Shown: positions 47,520-61,089 of the stretch, one piece after another | Position numbering within the stretch: the stretch's first letter is position 1 | Layout of the letters: each line of letters opens with the position of its first letter | DNA from: Aulostomus chinensis | Lineage: Eukaryota > Chordata > Actinopteri > Syngnathiformes > Aulostomidae | Length of the DNA: 64,000 bases | Assembly: GCA_037954235.1 (NCBI GenBank) | Contig: JBBMOA010000001.1 | Location: 919,001-983,000, forward strand | Direction of reading: 5' to 3' | The notes under the pieces: model-generated | Seen by the model: only the letters and a program-made list of their open reading frames with translations | Databases searched by the model: none | What the model was told of the DNA's origin: nothing | Program-made: the position numbers and the translations under genes

Positions 47520-49800
47520 TTTTGAGTTAATGAGCAATTCTCACGACATCACTGTAGCATTGAATTGAGTTCATTAGCAACTCTTACTAAATGACTGTCA
47601 GCATCACTTTGAGGTTGTTCGAAACTCTTACTACATTACTTTAAGCATCACTGAGTTTCTTAGCAACTATCGCTACATTACTATTAGCATCATCTTGAGT
47701 TCATTAACAATTCTTCCGACATCACTGTCGCAATATTTTGAGGTTCGGAGCAACTTTTACTACATGACGGTCGCATTATCTTGAGGTTTGTAGCAACTCT
47801 TACTACATGACTGTCAGCATCACTTTGAGGTTATTCTAAACCTTCACTCCATTACTGTTAGCATCATTTTGAGTTCATTAGCGATTCTTACTACGTCACG
47901 GTCGCATCATTTTGAGATCATTAGCAATTCTTCCGACATCACTGTCGCATTATTTTGAGGTTCGTAGCAACTTTTACTACATGACTGTCGCATTATTTTG
48001 AGGTTGGTAGCAACTCTTAGTACATCACTGTCAGCATCACTTTGAGGTTATTTGAAACGTTCACTCCATTACTGTTAGCATCATTTTGAGATCATTACCA
48101 ATTCTTCTGACATCACTATCGCATCATTTTGAGATCTTTAGCAATTCTTCTGACATCACTGTTGCATTATTTTGAGGTTCGTAGCAACTCTTACTACATG
48201 ACTGTCAGCATCACTTTGAGGTTATTCGAAATGTTCACTCAATTACTGCTAGCATCATTTTGAGTTCATTAGCAATTCTTACTATATCACTGTCGCATCA
48301 TTTTGAGATCATCAGCAATTCTTCTGACATCACTGTAGCATTATTTTGATGTTCGTAGCAACTCTTACAACATTACTGTTGCATTATTTGATGGTTCGTA
48401 GCAACTCCTACTACATTACTGTCAGCATCACTTTGAGTTTATTCGCAATTATCACTACATTACTGTTAGCTTCATTTTGAGGTTAGAAGCAACTGTTACA
48501 ACATGACTGAGAGCATCACTTTTAGGTTGTTCGAAACACTTACTACATTACTGTAAGCATCACTGAGTTAATTAGCAACTATCACTACATTACTGTTAGC
48601 ATCATTTTGAGTTCATTAGCAATTCTTCCGACATCACTGTCGCAATATTTTGAGGTTCGTAGCAACACTTACTACATGACTGTCAGCATCACTTTGAGGT
48701 TATTCGAAACTTTCACTCCATTACTCTTAGCATCATTTTGAGTTCATTAGCAATTCTTACTACATCACTGTCGCATCATTTTGAGATCATTAGCAATTCT
48801 TCCGACATCACTGTCGCATTATTTTGAGGTTCATGGCAACTCTTACTACATCACTGTCACATCATTTTTAGATCATTAGCAATTCTTCTGACATCACTGT
48901 CGCATTATTTTGAGGTTCGTAGCAACTGTTACTACATGACTGTCAGCATCACTTTGAGGTTATTCGAAACACTTACCACATTATTGTCAGCATCACTGAG
49001 TTGATTAGCAACTATCACTACATTACTTTTAGCATCATTTTAAGTTCATTAGCAATTCTTCCGACATCACTGTCGCAATATTTTGAGGTTCGTAGCAACT
49101 TTTACTACATTACTATCGCATTATTATGAGGTTCGTAGCAACTCTTCGTACATGACTGTCAGCATCACTTTGAGGTTATTCGAAAGGTTCACTCCATTAC
49201 TGTTAGCATCTTTTTGAGTTCATTAGCAATTCTTACTAAATCACTGTCGCATCATTTTGAGATCTTAAGCAATTCTTGTGACATCACTGTCGCATTATTT
49301 TGAGGTTTGTAGCAAAACTTACTACATGACTGTCAGCATCACTTTGAGGTTATTCGAAACTTTCTCTCCATTACTGTTAGCATCATCTTGAGTTCATTAG
49401 CAATTCTTCTGACATCACTGTCGCAATATTTTGAGGTTTGTAGCAACTTTTACTACATTACTGTCGCATTATTTTGAGGTTCGTAGCAACTCTTACTACA
49501 TGACTGTCAGCATCACTTTGAGTTTTTTAGCAACTATCACTACATTACTGTTAGCATCATTTTGAGTTAATGAGCAATTCTCACGACATCACTGTAGCAT
49601 TGAATTGAGTTCATTAGCAACTCTTACTAAATGACTGTCAGCATCACTTTGAGGTTGTTCGAAACTCTTACTACATTACTTTAAGCATCACTGAGTTTCT
49701 TAGCAACTATCGCTACATTACTGTTGGCATCATCTTGAGTTCATTAACAATTCTTCCGACATCACTGTCGCAATATTTTGAGGTTCGGAGCAACTTTTAC
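47520..49800 (-). repeat. duplicated satellite block, offset 2,040 bp
   Basis: The variant stretch starting 'gagttaatgagcaattctc' at about 47524 recurs at about 49564, followed in both by 'gcattgaattgagttc', 'ctttaagcatcactgag' and 'caactatcgctacattac'. Each copy extends roughly 280 bp with very few changes. A related pair with 'gagttgttgagcaattctc' lies at 51257 and 52429 (offset 1,172 bp). Confidence 0.75.
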
Positions 49801-52800
49801 TACATGACTGTCGCATTATCTTGAGGTTTGTAGCAACACTTACTACATGACTTTCAGCATCACTTTGAGGTTATTCGAAACGTTCACTCCATTACTGTTA
49901 GCATCATTTTGAGTTCATTAGCAATTCTTCTGACATCACTGTCGCATCATTTTGAGATCTTTAGCAATTCTTCTGACATCACTGTCGCATTTTTTTTTAG
50001 GTTCACAGCAACTCTTACTACATGACTGTCAGCATCACTTTGAGGTTTTTCGAAACGTTCACTCCATTACTGTTACCATCATTTTGAGATCATGACCAAT
50101 TCTTCTGACATCACTGTCGCATCATTTTGAGATCTTTAGCAATTCTTCTGACATCACTGTCGCATTATTTTGAGGTTCGTAGCAACTCTTGCTACATGAC
50201 TGTCAGCATCACTTTGAGGTTATTCGAAACACTTACTACATTACTGCAAGCATCACTGAGTTGATTAGCAACAATCACTACATTACTGTTAGCATCATTT
50301 TAAGTTCATTAGCAATTCTTCCGACATCACTGTCGCAATATTTTGAGGTTCGTAGCAACTCTTACTCCATGACTGTCAGCATCACTTTGAGGTTCTTCGA
50401 AACACTTACTACATTACTGTAAGCATTACTGACTTGATTAGCAACTATGACTACATTACTGTTAGCATCATTTTGAGTTCATTAGCAATTCTTCCGACAT
50501 CACTGTCGCAATATTTTGAGGTTCGTAGCAACTTTTACTACATAACTGTCACATTATTTTGAGGTTCGTAGCAACTCTTAGTACATGACTGTCAGCATCA
50601 CTTTGAGGTTATTCGAAACTTTCACTCCATTGCTGTTAGCATCATTTTGAGTTCATTAGCAATTCTTACGACATCACCGTCGCAATATTTTGAGGTTTGT
50701 AGCAACTTTTACGACATTACTGTCGCATTATTTTGAGGTTCGTAGCAACTCTTACAACATGACTGTCAGCATCACTTTGAAGTTCTTCGAAACACTTACT
50801 ACATTACTGTAAGCATCACTGAGTTGATTAGCAACTATCACTACATTACTGTTAGCATCATTTTGAGTTCATTAGCAATTCTTCCGACATCACTGTCGCA
50901 ATATTTTGAGGTTTGTAGCAACTCTTACTACATGACTGTCAGCATCACTTTGAGGTTGTTCGAAACACTTACTCTATTACTGTTAGAATCGTTTTGAGTT
51001 CATTAGCAATTCTTACTACATCACTGTCGCATCATTTTGAGATCATTAGCAATTCTTCTGACATCACTGTCACATTATTTTGAGGTTCGTAGCAACTCTT
51101 ACTACATTATTGTTGCATTATTTTAAGGTTTGTAGCAACTCTTACTACATTACTGTCAGCATCACTTTGAGTTTATTTGCAACTTTCACTACATTACTGT
51201 TAGCATCATTTTGAGTTTATTAGCAACTATCACTACATTACTGTTAGCATCATTTTGAGTTGTTGAGCAATTCTCACGACATCACTTTAGCATTAAATTG
51301 AGTTCATTAGCAACTCTTACTAAATGACTGTTAGCATCACTTTGAGGTTGGTCGAAACTCTTTCTACATTACTGTAATCATCACTGAGTTTCTTAGCAAC
51401 TATCACTACATGACTGTTAGCATCATCTTGAGTTCATTAGCAATTCTTCCGACATCGCTGTCGCAATATTTTGAGGTTCGTAGCAACTTCTACTACATTA
51501 CTGTCACATTATTTTGAGGTTCGTAGCAACTCTTAGTACATGACTGTCAGCATATCTTTGAGGTTATTCGAAACTTTCACTCCATTGCTGTTAGCATCAT
51601 TTTGAGTTCATTAGCAATTCTTACGACATCACCGTCGCAATATTTTGAGGTTTGTAGCAACTTTTACGACATTACTGTCGCATTATTTTGAGGTTCGTAG
51701 CAACTCTTACAACATGACTGTCAGCATCACTTTGAAGTTCTTCGAAACACTTACTACATTACTGTAAGCATCACTGAGTTTATTAGCAACTATCACTACA
51801 TTACTGTTAGCATCATTTTGAGTTCATTAGCAATTCTTCCGACATCACTGTCGCAATATTTTGAGGTTTGTAGCAACTCTTACTACATGACTGTCAGCAT
51901 CACTTTGAGGTTGTTCGAAACACTTACTACATCACTGTCAGCATCAATGAGTTGATTAGCAACTATCACTACATTACTGTTAGCATCATTTTGAGTTCAT
52001 TTGCAATTCTTCCGACATCACTGTCGCAATATTTTGAGGTTAGCAGCAACTTTTACTACATTACTGTCGCATTATTTTGAGTTTCGTAGCAACTCTTACT
52101 ACATGACTGTCAGCATCACTTTGAGGTTATTCGAAACTTTCACTCTATTACTGTTAGCATCGTTTTGAGTTCATTAGCAATTCTTACTACATCACTGTCG
52201 CATCATTTTGAGATCATTAGCAATTCTTCTTACATCACTGTCACATTATTTTGATGTTCGTAGCAACTCTTACTACATTATAGTTGCATTATTTTAAGGT
52301 TTGTAGCAACTCTTACTACATTACTGTTCAGCATCACTTTGAGTTTATTTGCAACTTTCACTACATTACTGTTAGCATCATTTTGAGTTTATTAGCAACT
52401 ATCACTACATTACTGTTAGCATCATTTTGAGTTGTTGAGCAATTCTCACGACATCACTTTAGCATTAAATTGAGTTCATTAGCAACTCTTACTAAATGAC
52501 TGTTAGCATCACTTTGAGGTTGTTCGAAACTCTTTCTACATTACTGTAATCATCACTGAGTTTCTTAGCAACTATCACTACATGACTGTTAGCATCATCT
52601 TGAGTTCATTAGCAATTCTTCCGACATCGCTGTCGCAATATTTTGAGGTTCGTAGCAACTTCTACTACATTACTGTCGCATCACTTTGAGGTTCGTAGCA
52701 ACACTTACTACATGACTGTCTGCATCACTTTGAGGTTATTCGAAAGTTTCACTCAATTACTGTTAGCATCATCTTGAGTTCATTAGCAATTCTTCCGACA

Positions 52801-55800
52801 TCACTGTCGCATTATTTTGAGGTTCGTAGCAACTCTTAGTACAAGACTGTCAGCATCACTTTGAGGTTGTTCGAAACACTTACTACATCACTGTCAGCAT
52901 CACTGAGTTGATATGCAACTATCACTACATTACTGTTAGCATCATTTTGAGTTCATTAGCAATTCTTCTGACATCACTGTCGCAATATTTTGAGGTTCGT
53001 AGCAACACTTACTACATGACTGTCAGCATCACTTTGAGGTTATTCGAAACTTTCACTCCATTACTGTTAGCATCATTTTGAGATCATTAGCAATTCTTCC
53101 GACATCACTGTCGCATTATTTTGAGGTTCGTAGCAACTTTTACTACATGACTGTCAGCATCACTTTGAGGTTATTCGAAACACTTACTACATTGCTTTTA
53201 GCACCACTGAGTTTATAGCAACTATCACTACATTACTGTTAGCATCATTTTGAGTTCATGAGCAATTCTTCCGACATCACTGTCGCAATATTTGGGGTTC
53301 GTAGCAACTTTTACTACATAACTGTCGCATTATTTTGAGGTTCGTAGCAACACGTACTACATGACTGTCAGCATCACTTTGAGGTTATTCGAAAGTTTCA
53401 CTCCATTACTGTTAGCATCATTTAGAGTTCATTAGCAATTCTTCCGACATCACTGTCGCAATATTTTGAGGTTCGTAGCAACTCTTACTCCATTATTGTT
53501 GCATTATTTTAAGGTTCGTAGCAACTCTTACTACATTACTGTCAGCATCACTTTGAGTTTATTAGCAACTATCACTACATTACTGTTAGCATCATTTTGA
53601 GATCATTACCAATTCTTCTGACATCACTGTCGCATCATTTTGAGATCTTTAGCAATTCTTCTGACATCACTGTCGCATTATTTTGAGGTTCGTAGCAACT
53701 CTTACTACATGACTGTGAGCATCACTTTGAGGTTCTTCGAAACACTTACTACATTACTGTAAGCAGTACTGACTTGATTAGCAACTATCACTACATTACT
53801 GTTCGCATCATTTTGAGTTCATTAGCAATTCTTCCGACATCACTGTCGCAATATTTTGAGGTTTGTAGCAACTTTTACTACATTACTGTCGCATTATTTT
53901 GAGGTTCGGAGCAACTCTTACAACATGACTGTCAGCATCACTTTGAGGTTCTTCGAAACACTTACTACATTACTGTAAGCATTACTGACTTGATTAGCAA
54001 CTATCACTACATTACTGTTAGCATCATTTTGAGATCATTAGCAATTCTTCCGACATCACTGTCACAATATTTTGAGGTTTGTAGCAACTTTTACTCCTTT
54101 ACTGTCGCATTATTTTGAGGTTCGTACCAACTCTTAGTACATGACTGTCAGCATCACTTTGAGGTTATTCGAAACTTTCACTCCATTACTGTTAGCATCA
54201 TTTTGAGTTCATTAGCAATTCTTACTACATCACTGTCGCATCATTTTGAGATCATTAGCAATTCTTCCGACATCACTGTCACATCATTTTGAGGTTCTTT
54301 GCAACTCTTACTACATTATTCTTGCATTATTTTAAGGTTCGTAGCAACTCTTACTGCATGACTCTCAGCATCACTTTGAGTTTATTAGCAACTATCACTA
54401 CATTACTGTTAGCATCATTTTGAGTTCATTCGCAATTCTTACTACATCACTGTCGCATTATTTTTTAGTTTATTAGAAATTCTACCAACATCACTGTTGC
54501 AATATTTTGAGGTTCGTAGCAACACTGACTACGTGACTGTCAGCATCACTTTGAGGTTGTTTGAAATGTTCACTCCATTACTGTTAGCAGCATTTTGAGT
54601 TCATTAGCAATTCTTACTAAATCACTGTCGCATCATTTTGAGATCTTTAGCAATTCTTCTGACATCACTGTCGCATTATTTTGAGGTTCGTAGCAAGTCT
54701 TACTACATGACATTCAGCATCACTTTGAGGTTGTTCGAAACTCTTACTACATTACTGTTAGCACCATTTTGATTTCATTCGCAATTCTTACTAAATCACT
54801 GTCGCATCATTTTGAGATCTTTCGCAATTCTTCTTACATCACTGTCGCATTATTTTGAGGGTCGTAGCAACTGTTACTACATGACTGTCAGCATCATTTT
54901 GAGGTTGTTCGAAACTCTTACTACATTACTGTAAGCATCACTGAGTTGATTGGCAACTATCACGACATTACTGTTAGCATCATTTTGAGTTCAATAGCAA
55001 TTCTTCCGATGTCACTGTCGCAATATATTGAGGTTCGTAGCAACTTTTACTACATTACTGTCGCATTATTTTGAGTTTCGTAGCAACTCTTACTACATGA
55101 CTGTCAGCATCACTTTGAGGTTATTCGAAACTTTCACTCCATTACTGTTAGCAGCATTTTGAGTTCATTAGCAATTCTTACTAAATCACTGTCGCATCAT
55201 TTTGAGATCTTTAGCAATTCTTCTGACATCACTGTCGCATTATTTTGAGTTTCGTAGCAACTCTTACTACATGACTTTCAGCATCACTTTGAAGTTTTTC
55301 GAAACACTTACTACATGACTGTCAGCATCACTTTGAGGTTGTTCGAAACTCTTACTACATTACTGTAAGCATCACTGAGTTTTTTAGCAACTATTGCTAC
55401 ATTACTGTTTGCATCATCTTGAGTTCATTAGCAATTCTTACGACATCACTGTCGCATCATTTTGAGATCATTAGCAATTCTTCCGACATCACTGTCGCAA
55501 TATTTTTAGGTTCGTATTAACTCTTACTACATTTCTATCAGCATCACTTTTAGGTTATTCGAAACTTTCATTTCATTAATGTTAGCATCATTTTGAGTTC
55601 ATTAGCAATTCTTACTAAATCACTGTAGCATCATTTTGAGATCATGAGCAATTCTTCTGACATCACTGTCGCATTGTTTTGAGGTTCGTAGAAACTCTTT
55701 CTACATGACTGTCAGCATCACTTTGAGGTTATTCGAAACGTTCACTCCATTACTGTTAGGATCATTTTGACTTCATTAGCAATTTTTACTAAATCACTGT

Positions 55801-58800
55801 CGCATCATTTTGAGATCTTTAGCAATTCTTCTGACATCACTGTCGCATTATTTTGAGGTTCGTAGCAACTCTTACTGCATGACTGTCAGCATCACTTTGA
55901 GGTTGTTCGAAACACTTAGTACATTACTGTAAGCATCACTGAGTTGATTAGCAACTATCACTATATTACTGTTAGCATCATTTTGAGTTCATTAGCAATT
56001 CTTACTACATCACTGTCGCATCAATTTGAGATCATTAGCAATTCTTCTGACATCACTGTCGCATCATTTTGAGATCATTAGCAATTCTTCTGACATCACT
56101 GTCACATCATTTTGAGGTTCGTAGCAACTCTTACTACATTATTGTTGCATTATTTTAAGGTTCGTAGCAACTCTTACTACATTACTGACAGCATCACTTT
56201 GAGTTTATTAGCAACTATCACTACATAACTGTTAGCATCATTTTGAGTTCATGAGCAATTCTCACGACATCACTGTAGCATTGAATTGAGTTCATTAGCA
56301 AGTCTTACTAAATGACTGTCAGCATCACTTTGAGGTTGTTCGAAACTCTTACTACATTACTGTAAGCATCACTGAGTTTCTTAGCAACTATCACTACATT
56401 ACTGTTAGCATCATCTTGAGTTCATTAGCAATTCTTCCGACATCACTGTCGCATCATTTTGAGATCATTAGCAATTCTTCCGAAATCACTGTCGCAATAT
56501 TTTGATGATCGTATTAACTCTTACTACATGACTGTCAGCATCACTTTGAGGTTATTCGAAACTTTCACTCCATTCATGTTAGCATAATTTTGAGTTCATT
56601 AGCAATTCTTACTAAATCACTATCGCATCATTTTGAGATCATTAGCAATTCTTCTGACATCACTGTCACATTATTTTGAGGTTCGTAGCAACTCTTACTA
56701 CATGACTGTCAGCATCACTTTGAGGTTCTTCGAAACACTTACATTACTGTAAGCATCACTGAGTTGATTAGCAACTATCACTACATCACTGTTAGCATCA
56801 TCTTGAGTTCATTAGAAATTCCTCCGACATCACTGTCGAAATATTTTGAGGTTCGTAGCAACTTTTACTACATTACTGTCGCATTATTTTGAGGTTCGTT
56901 GCAACTCTTCCTACATGACTGTCAGCATCACTTTGAGGTTATTCGAAACTTTCACTCCATTGCTGTTAGCATCATTTTGAGTTCATTAGCGATTCTTCCG
57001 ACATCACTGTCGCATTATTTTGAGGTTCGTAGCAACTCTTACTACATCACTGTCGCATCATTTTGAGATCATTAGCAATTCTTCCGACATCACTGTCGCA
57101 TTATTTTGAGGTTCGTAGCAACTCTTACTACATTACTGTTGCATTATTTAAAGGTTCGTAGCAACTCTTACTACATGACTTTCAGCATCACTTTTAGGTT
57201 GTTCGAAACAGTTACTACATTACTGTAAGCGTCACTGAGTTGATTAGCAACTATCACTACATTACTTTTAACATCATTTTGAGTTCATTAGCAATTCTTA
57301 CTACATGACTGTCGCATCATTTTGACATCATTAGCAATTCTTGTGACATCACTGTCACATTATTTTGAGGTTCGTAGCAACTCTTACTACATTACTGTCA
57401 GCATCACTTTGAGTTTATTAGCAACTATCACTACATAACTGTTAGCATCATTTTGAGTTGTTGAGCAATTCTCACGACATCACTGTAGCATTAAAATCAG
57501 TTCATTAGCAACTCTTACTAAATGACTTTCAGCTAAATTTGAGGTTGGTCGAAACTCTTACTACATTACTGTAAGCATTACTGACTTGATTAGCAACTAT
57601 CACTACATTACTTTTAGCATCATTTTGAGTTTATTAGCAACTATCACTACATTACTTTTAGCATCATTTTGAGTTTATTAGTAACTATCACTACAATACT
57701 TTTAGCTTCATTTTGAGTTTATTAGCAATTCATAGACATCACTGTCGCATCTAATTGAGGTTAGTAGCAACTCTTACTACATGACTGTCAGCATCATTTT
57801 GAGGTTGTTTGAAAAACTTACTACATTACTGTAAGCATCACTGAGTTTATTAGCAACTATCACTACATTACTGTTAGCATCATTTTGAGGTTAGAAGCAA
57901 CTGTTACCACATGACTGACAGCATCACTTTTAGGTTGTTCGAAACACTTACTACATTACTGTAAGCATCACTGAGTTAATTAGCAACTATCACTACATTA
58001 CTTTTCGCATCATTTTGAGTTCATTCGCAATTCTTCCGACATCACTGTCGCAATATTTTGAGGTTCGTTGCACCTTTTACTACATTACTTTTGCATTATT
58101 TTGAGGTTCGTAGCAACTCTTCGAACATGACTGTCGCATTATTTTGAGGTTCGTAGCAACTCTTCGTACATGACTGTCAGCATCACTTTGAGGTTATTCG
58201 AAACACTTACTACATTACTGTAAGCATCACTGAGTTGATTAGCAACTATCACTACATTACTGTTAACATCATTTTGAGTTCATTAGCAATTCTTCCGACA
58301 TCACTGTCGCAGTATTTTGAGGTTCGTAGCAACTTTTACTACATTACTGTCGCATTATTTTGAGGTTCGTAGCAACTCTTAGTGCATGACTGTCAGCATC
58401 ACTTTGAGGTTATTCGAAAGTTTCACTCCATTACTGTTAGCATCATTTTGAGTTCATTAGCAATTCTTTCTACATCACTGTCGCATCATTTTGAGATCAT
58501 TAGCAATTCTTCCGACATCACTGTCGCATTATTTTGAGGTTCATAGCAACTGTTACTACATGACTGTCAGCATCACTTTGAGTTTATTCGAAACGTTCAC
58601 TCCATTACTGTTAGCATCATTTTGAGTTCATTAGCAATTCTTCCGACATCACTGTCGCAATATTTTAGGTTTGTAGCAACTCTTACTACATTATTATTGC
58701 ATTATTTTAAGGTTCGCAGCAACTCTTACTACATTACTGTCAGCATCACTTTGAGTTTTTTCGCAACTATCACTACATAACTGTTAGCATCATTTTGAGT

Positions 58801-61089
58801 TCATGAGCAATTCTCACGACATCACTGTAGCATTAAATTCAGTTCATTAGCAACTCTTACTAAATGACTTTCAGCATCACTTTGAGGTTGTTCGAAACTC
58901 TTACTACATTACTGTAAGCATCACTGAGTTTCTTAGCAACTATCACTACATTACTGTTAGCATCATCTTGAGTTCATTAGCAATTCTTCCGACATCACTG
59001 TCGCAATATTTTTAGGTTCGTAGCAACTTTTACTACATTACTGTCGCATTATTTTGAGGTTCGTAGCAACACTTACTACATGACTGTCAGCATCACTTTG
59101 AGGTTATTCAAAAGTTTCACTCCATTACTGTTAGCATCATCTTGAGTTCATTAGCAATTCTTCCGACATCACTGTTGCATCATTTTGAGATCTTTAGCAA
59201 TTCTTCTGACATCACTGTCGCATTATTTTGAGGTTCGTAGCAACTCTTACTACATGACTGTCAGCATCACTTTGAGGTTATTCGAAACACTTTCTACATT
59301 ACTGCAAGCATCACTGAGTTGATTAGCAACTATCACTACATTACTGTTAGCATCATTTTAAGTTCATTAGCAATTCTTCCGACATCACTGTCGCAATATT
59401 TTGAGGTTCGTAGCAACTTTTACTACATTACTGTCGCATTATTTTGAGGTTTGTAGCAACTATTAGTACATGACTGTCAGCATCACTTTGAGGTTATTCG
59501 AAACGTTCACTCCATTACTGTTAGCATCATTTTGAGATCATTAGCAATTCTTCTAACATCACTGTCGCATCATTTTGAGGTTCGTAGCAACTCTTACTAC
59601 ATGACTGTCAGCATCACTTTGAGGTTGTTCGAAACACTTACTACATTACTGTAAGCATCACTGACTTGATTAGCAACTATCACTACATTACTTTTAGCAT
59701 CATTTTGAGTTCATTAGCAATTCTTCCGACATCACTGTTGCAATATTTTGAGGTTCGTGGCAACCTTTACTACATTACTGTCGCATTATTTTGAGGTTCG
59801 TCGCAAAACTTACTACATGACTGTCAGCATCACTTTGAGGTTATTCGAAAGTTTCACTCCATTACTGTTAGCATCATTTTGAGTTCATTAGCAATTCTTC
59901 CGACATCACTGTCGCAATATTTTGAGGTTCGTAGCAACTCTTACTACATTATTATTGCATTATTTTAAGGTTCGCAGCAACTCTTACTGCAGTACTGTCA
60001 GCATCACTTTGAGTTTTTTAGCAACTATCACTACATAACTGTTAGCATCATTTTGAGTTGTTGAGCAATTCTCACAACATCACTGTAGCATTAAAGTGAG
60101 TTCATTAGCAACTCTTACTAAATGACTTTCAGCATCACTTTGAGGTTGTTTGAAACTCTTACTACATTACTGTAAGCATCACTGAGTTTCTTAGCAACTA
60201 TCACTACATTACTGTTAGCATCATCTTGAGTTCATTAGCAATTCTTTCGACATCACTGTCGCAATATTATGAGGTTCGTAGCAACACTTACTACATTACT
60301 GTCGCATTATTTTGAGGTCCGTAGCAACACTTACTACATGACTGTCAGCATCACATTGAGGTTATTCGAAAGTTTCACTCCATTACTGTTAGCATCATCT
60401 TGAGTTCATTAGCAATTCTTCCGACATCACTGTCGCAATATTTTGAGGTTTCGTAGCAACTTTTACTACATTACTGTCGCATTATTTTGAGGTTCGTAGC
60501 AACTCTTAGTACATGACTGTCAGCATCACTTTGAGGTTATTCGAAAGTTTCACTCCATTACTGTTAGCATCATCTTGAGTTCATGAGCAACTTTTACTAC
60601 ATTATTGTCGCATTATTTTGATGTTCGTAGCAACTTTTACTACATTACTGTCGCATTATTTTGATGTTCGTAGCAACTCTTAGTAAATGACTGTCAGCAT
60701 CACTTTGAGGTTATTCGAAACGTTCACTCCATTACTGTTAGCATCATTTTGAGATCATTACCAATTCTTCTTACATCACTGTTGCATCATCTTGAGATCT
60801 TTAGCAATTCTTCTGACATCACTGTCGCATTATTTTGAGGTTCGTTGCAACTCTTACTACATGACTGTCAGCATCACTTTGAGGTTGTTCGAAACACTTA
60901 CTACATTACTTTAAGCATCACTGACTTGATTAGCAACTATCACTACATTACTGTTAGCATCATTTCAAGTTCATGAGCAATTCTTCCGACATCACTGTCG
61001 CAATATTTTGAGGTTCGTAGCAACTCTTCGTACATGACTGTCAGCATCACTTTGAGGTTATTCGAAACACTTACTACATTACTGTAAGC

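Noticed and set aside
50189..50422. Plus-strand 77-codon frame in the right array
   Set aside because: It is the same satellite-derived peptide as the minus-strand frame at 28242-28442. It is useful only as proof of arm inversion.
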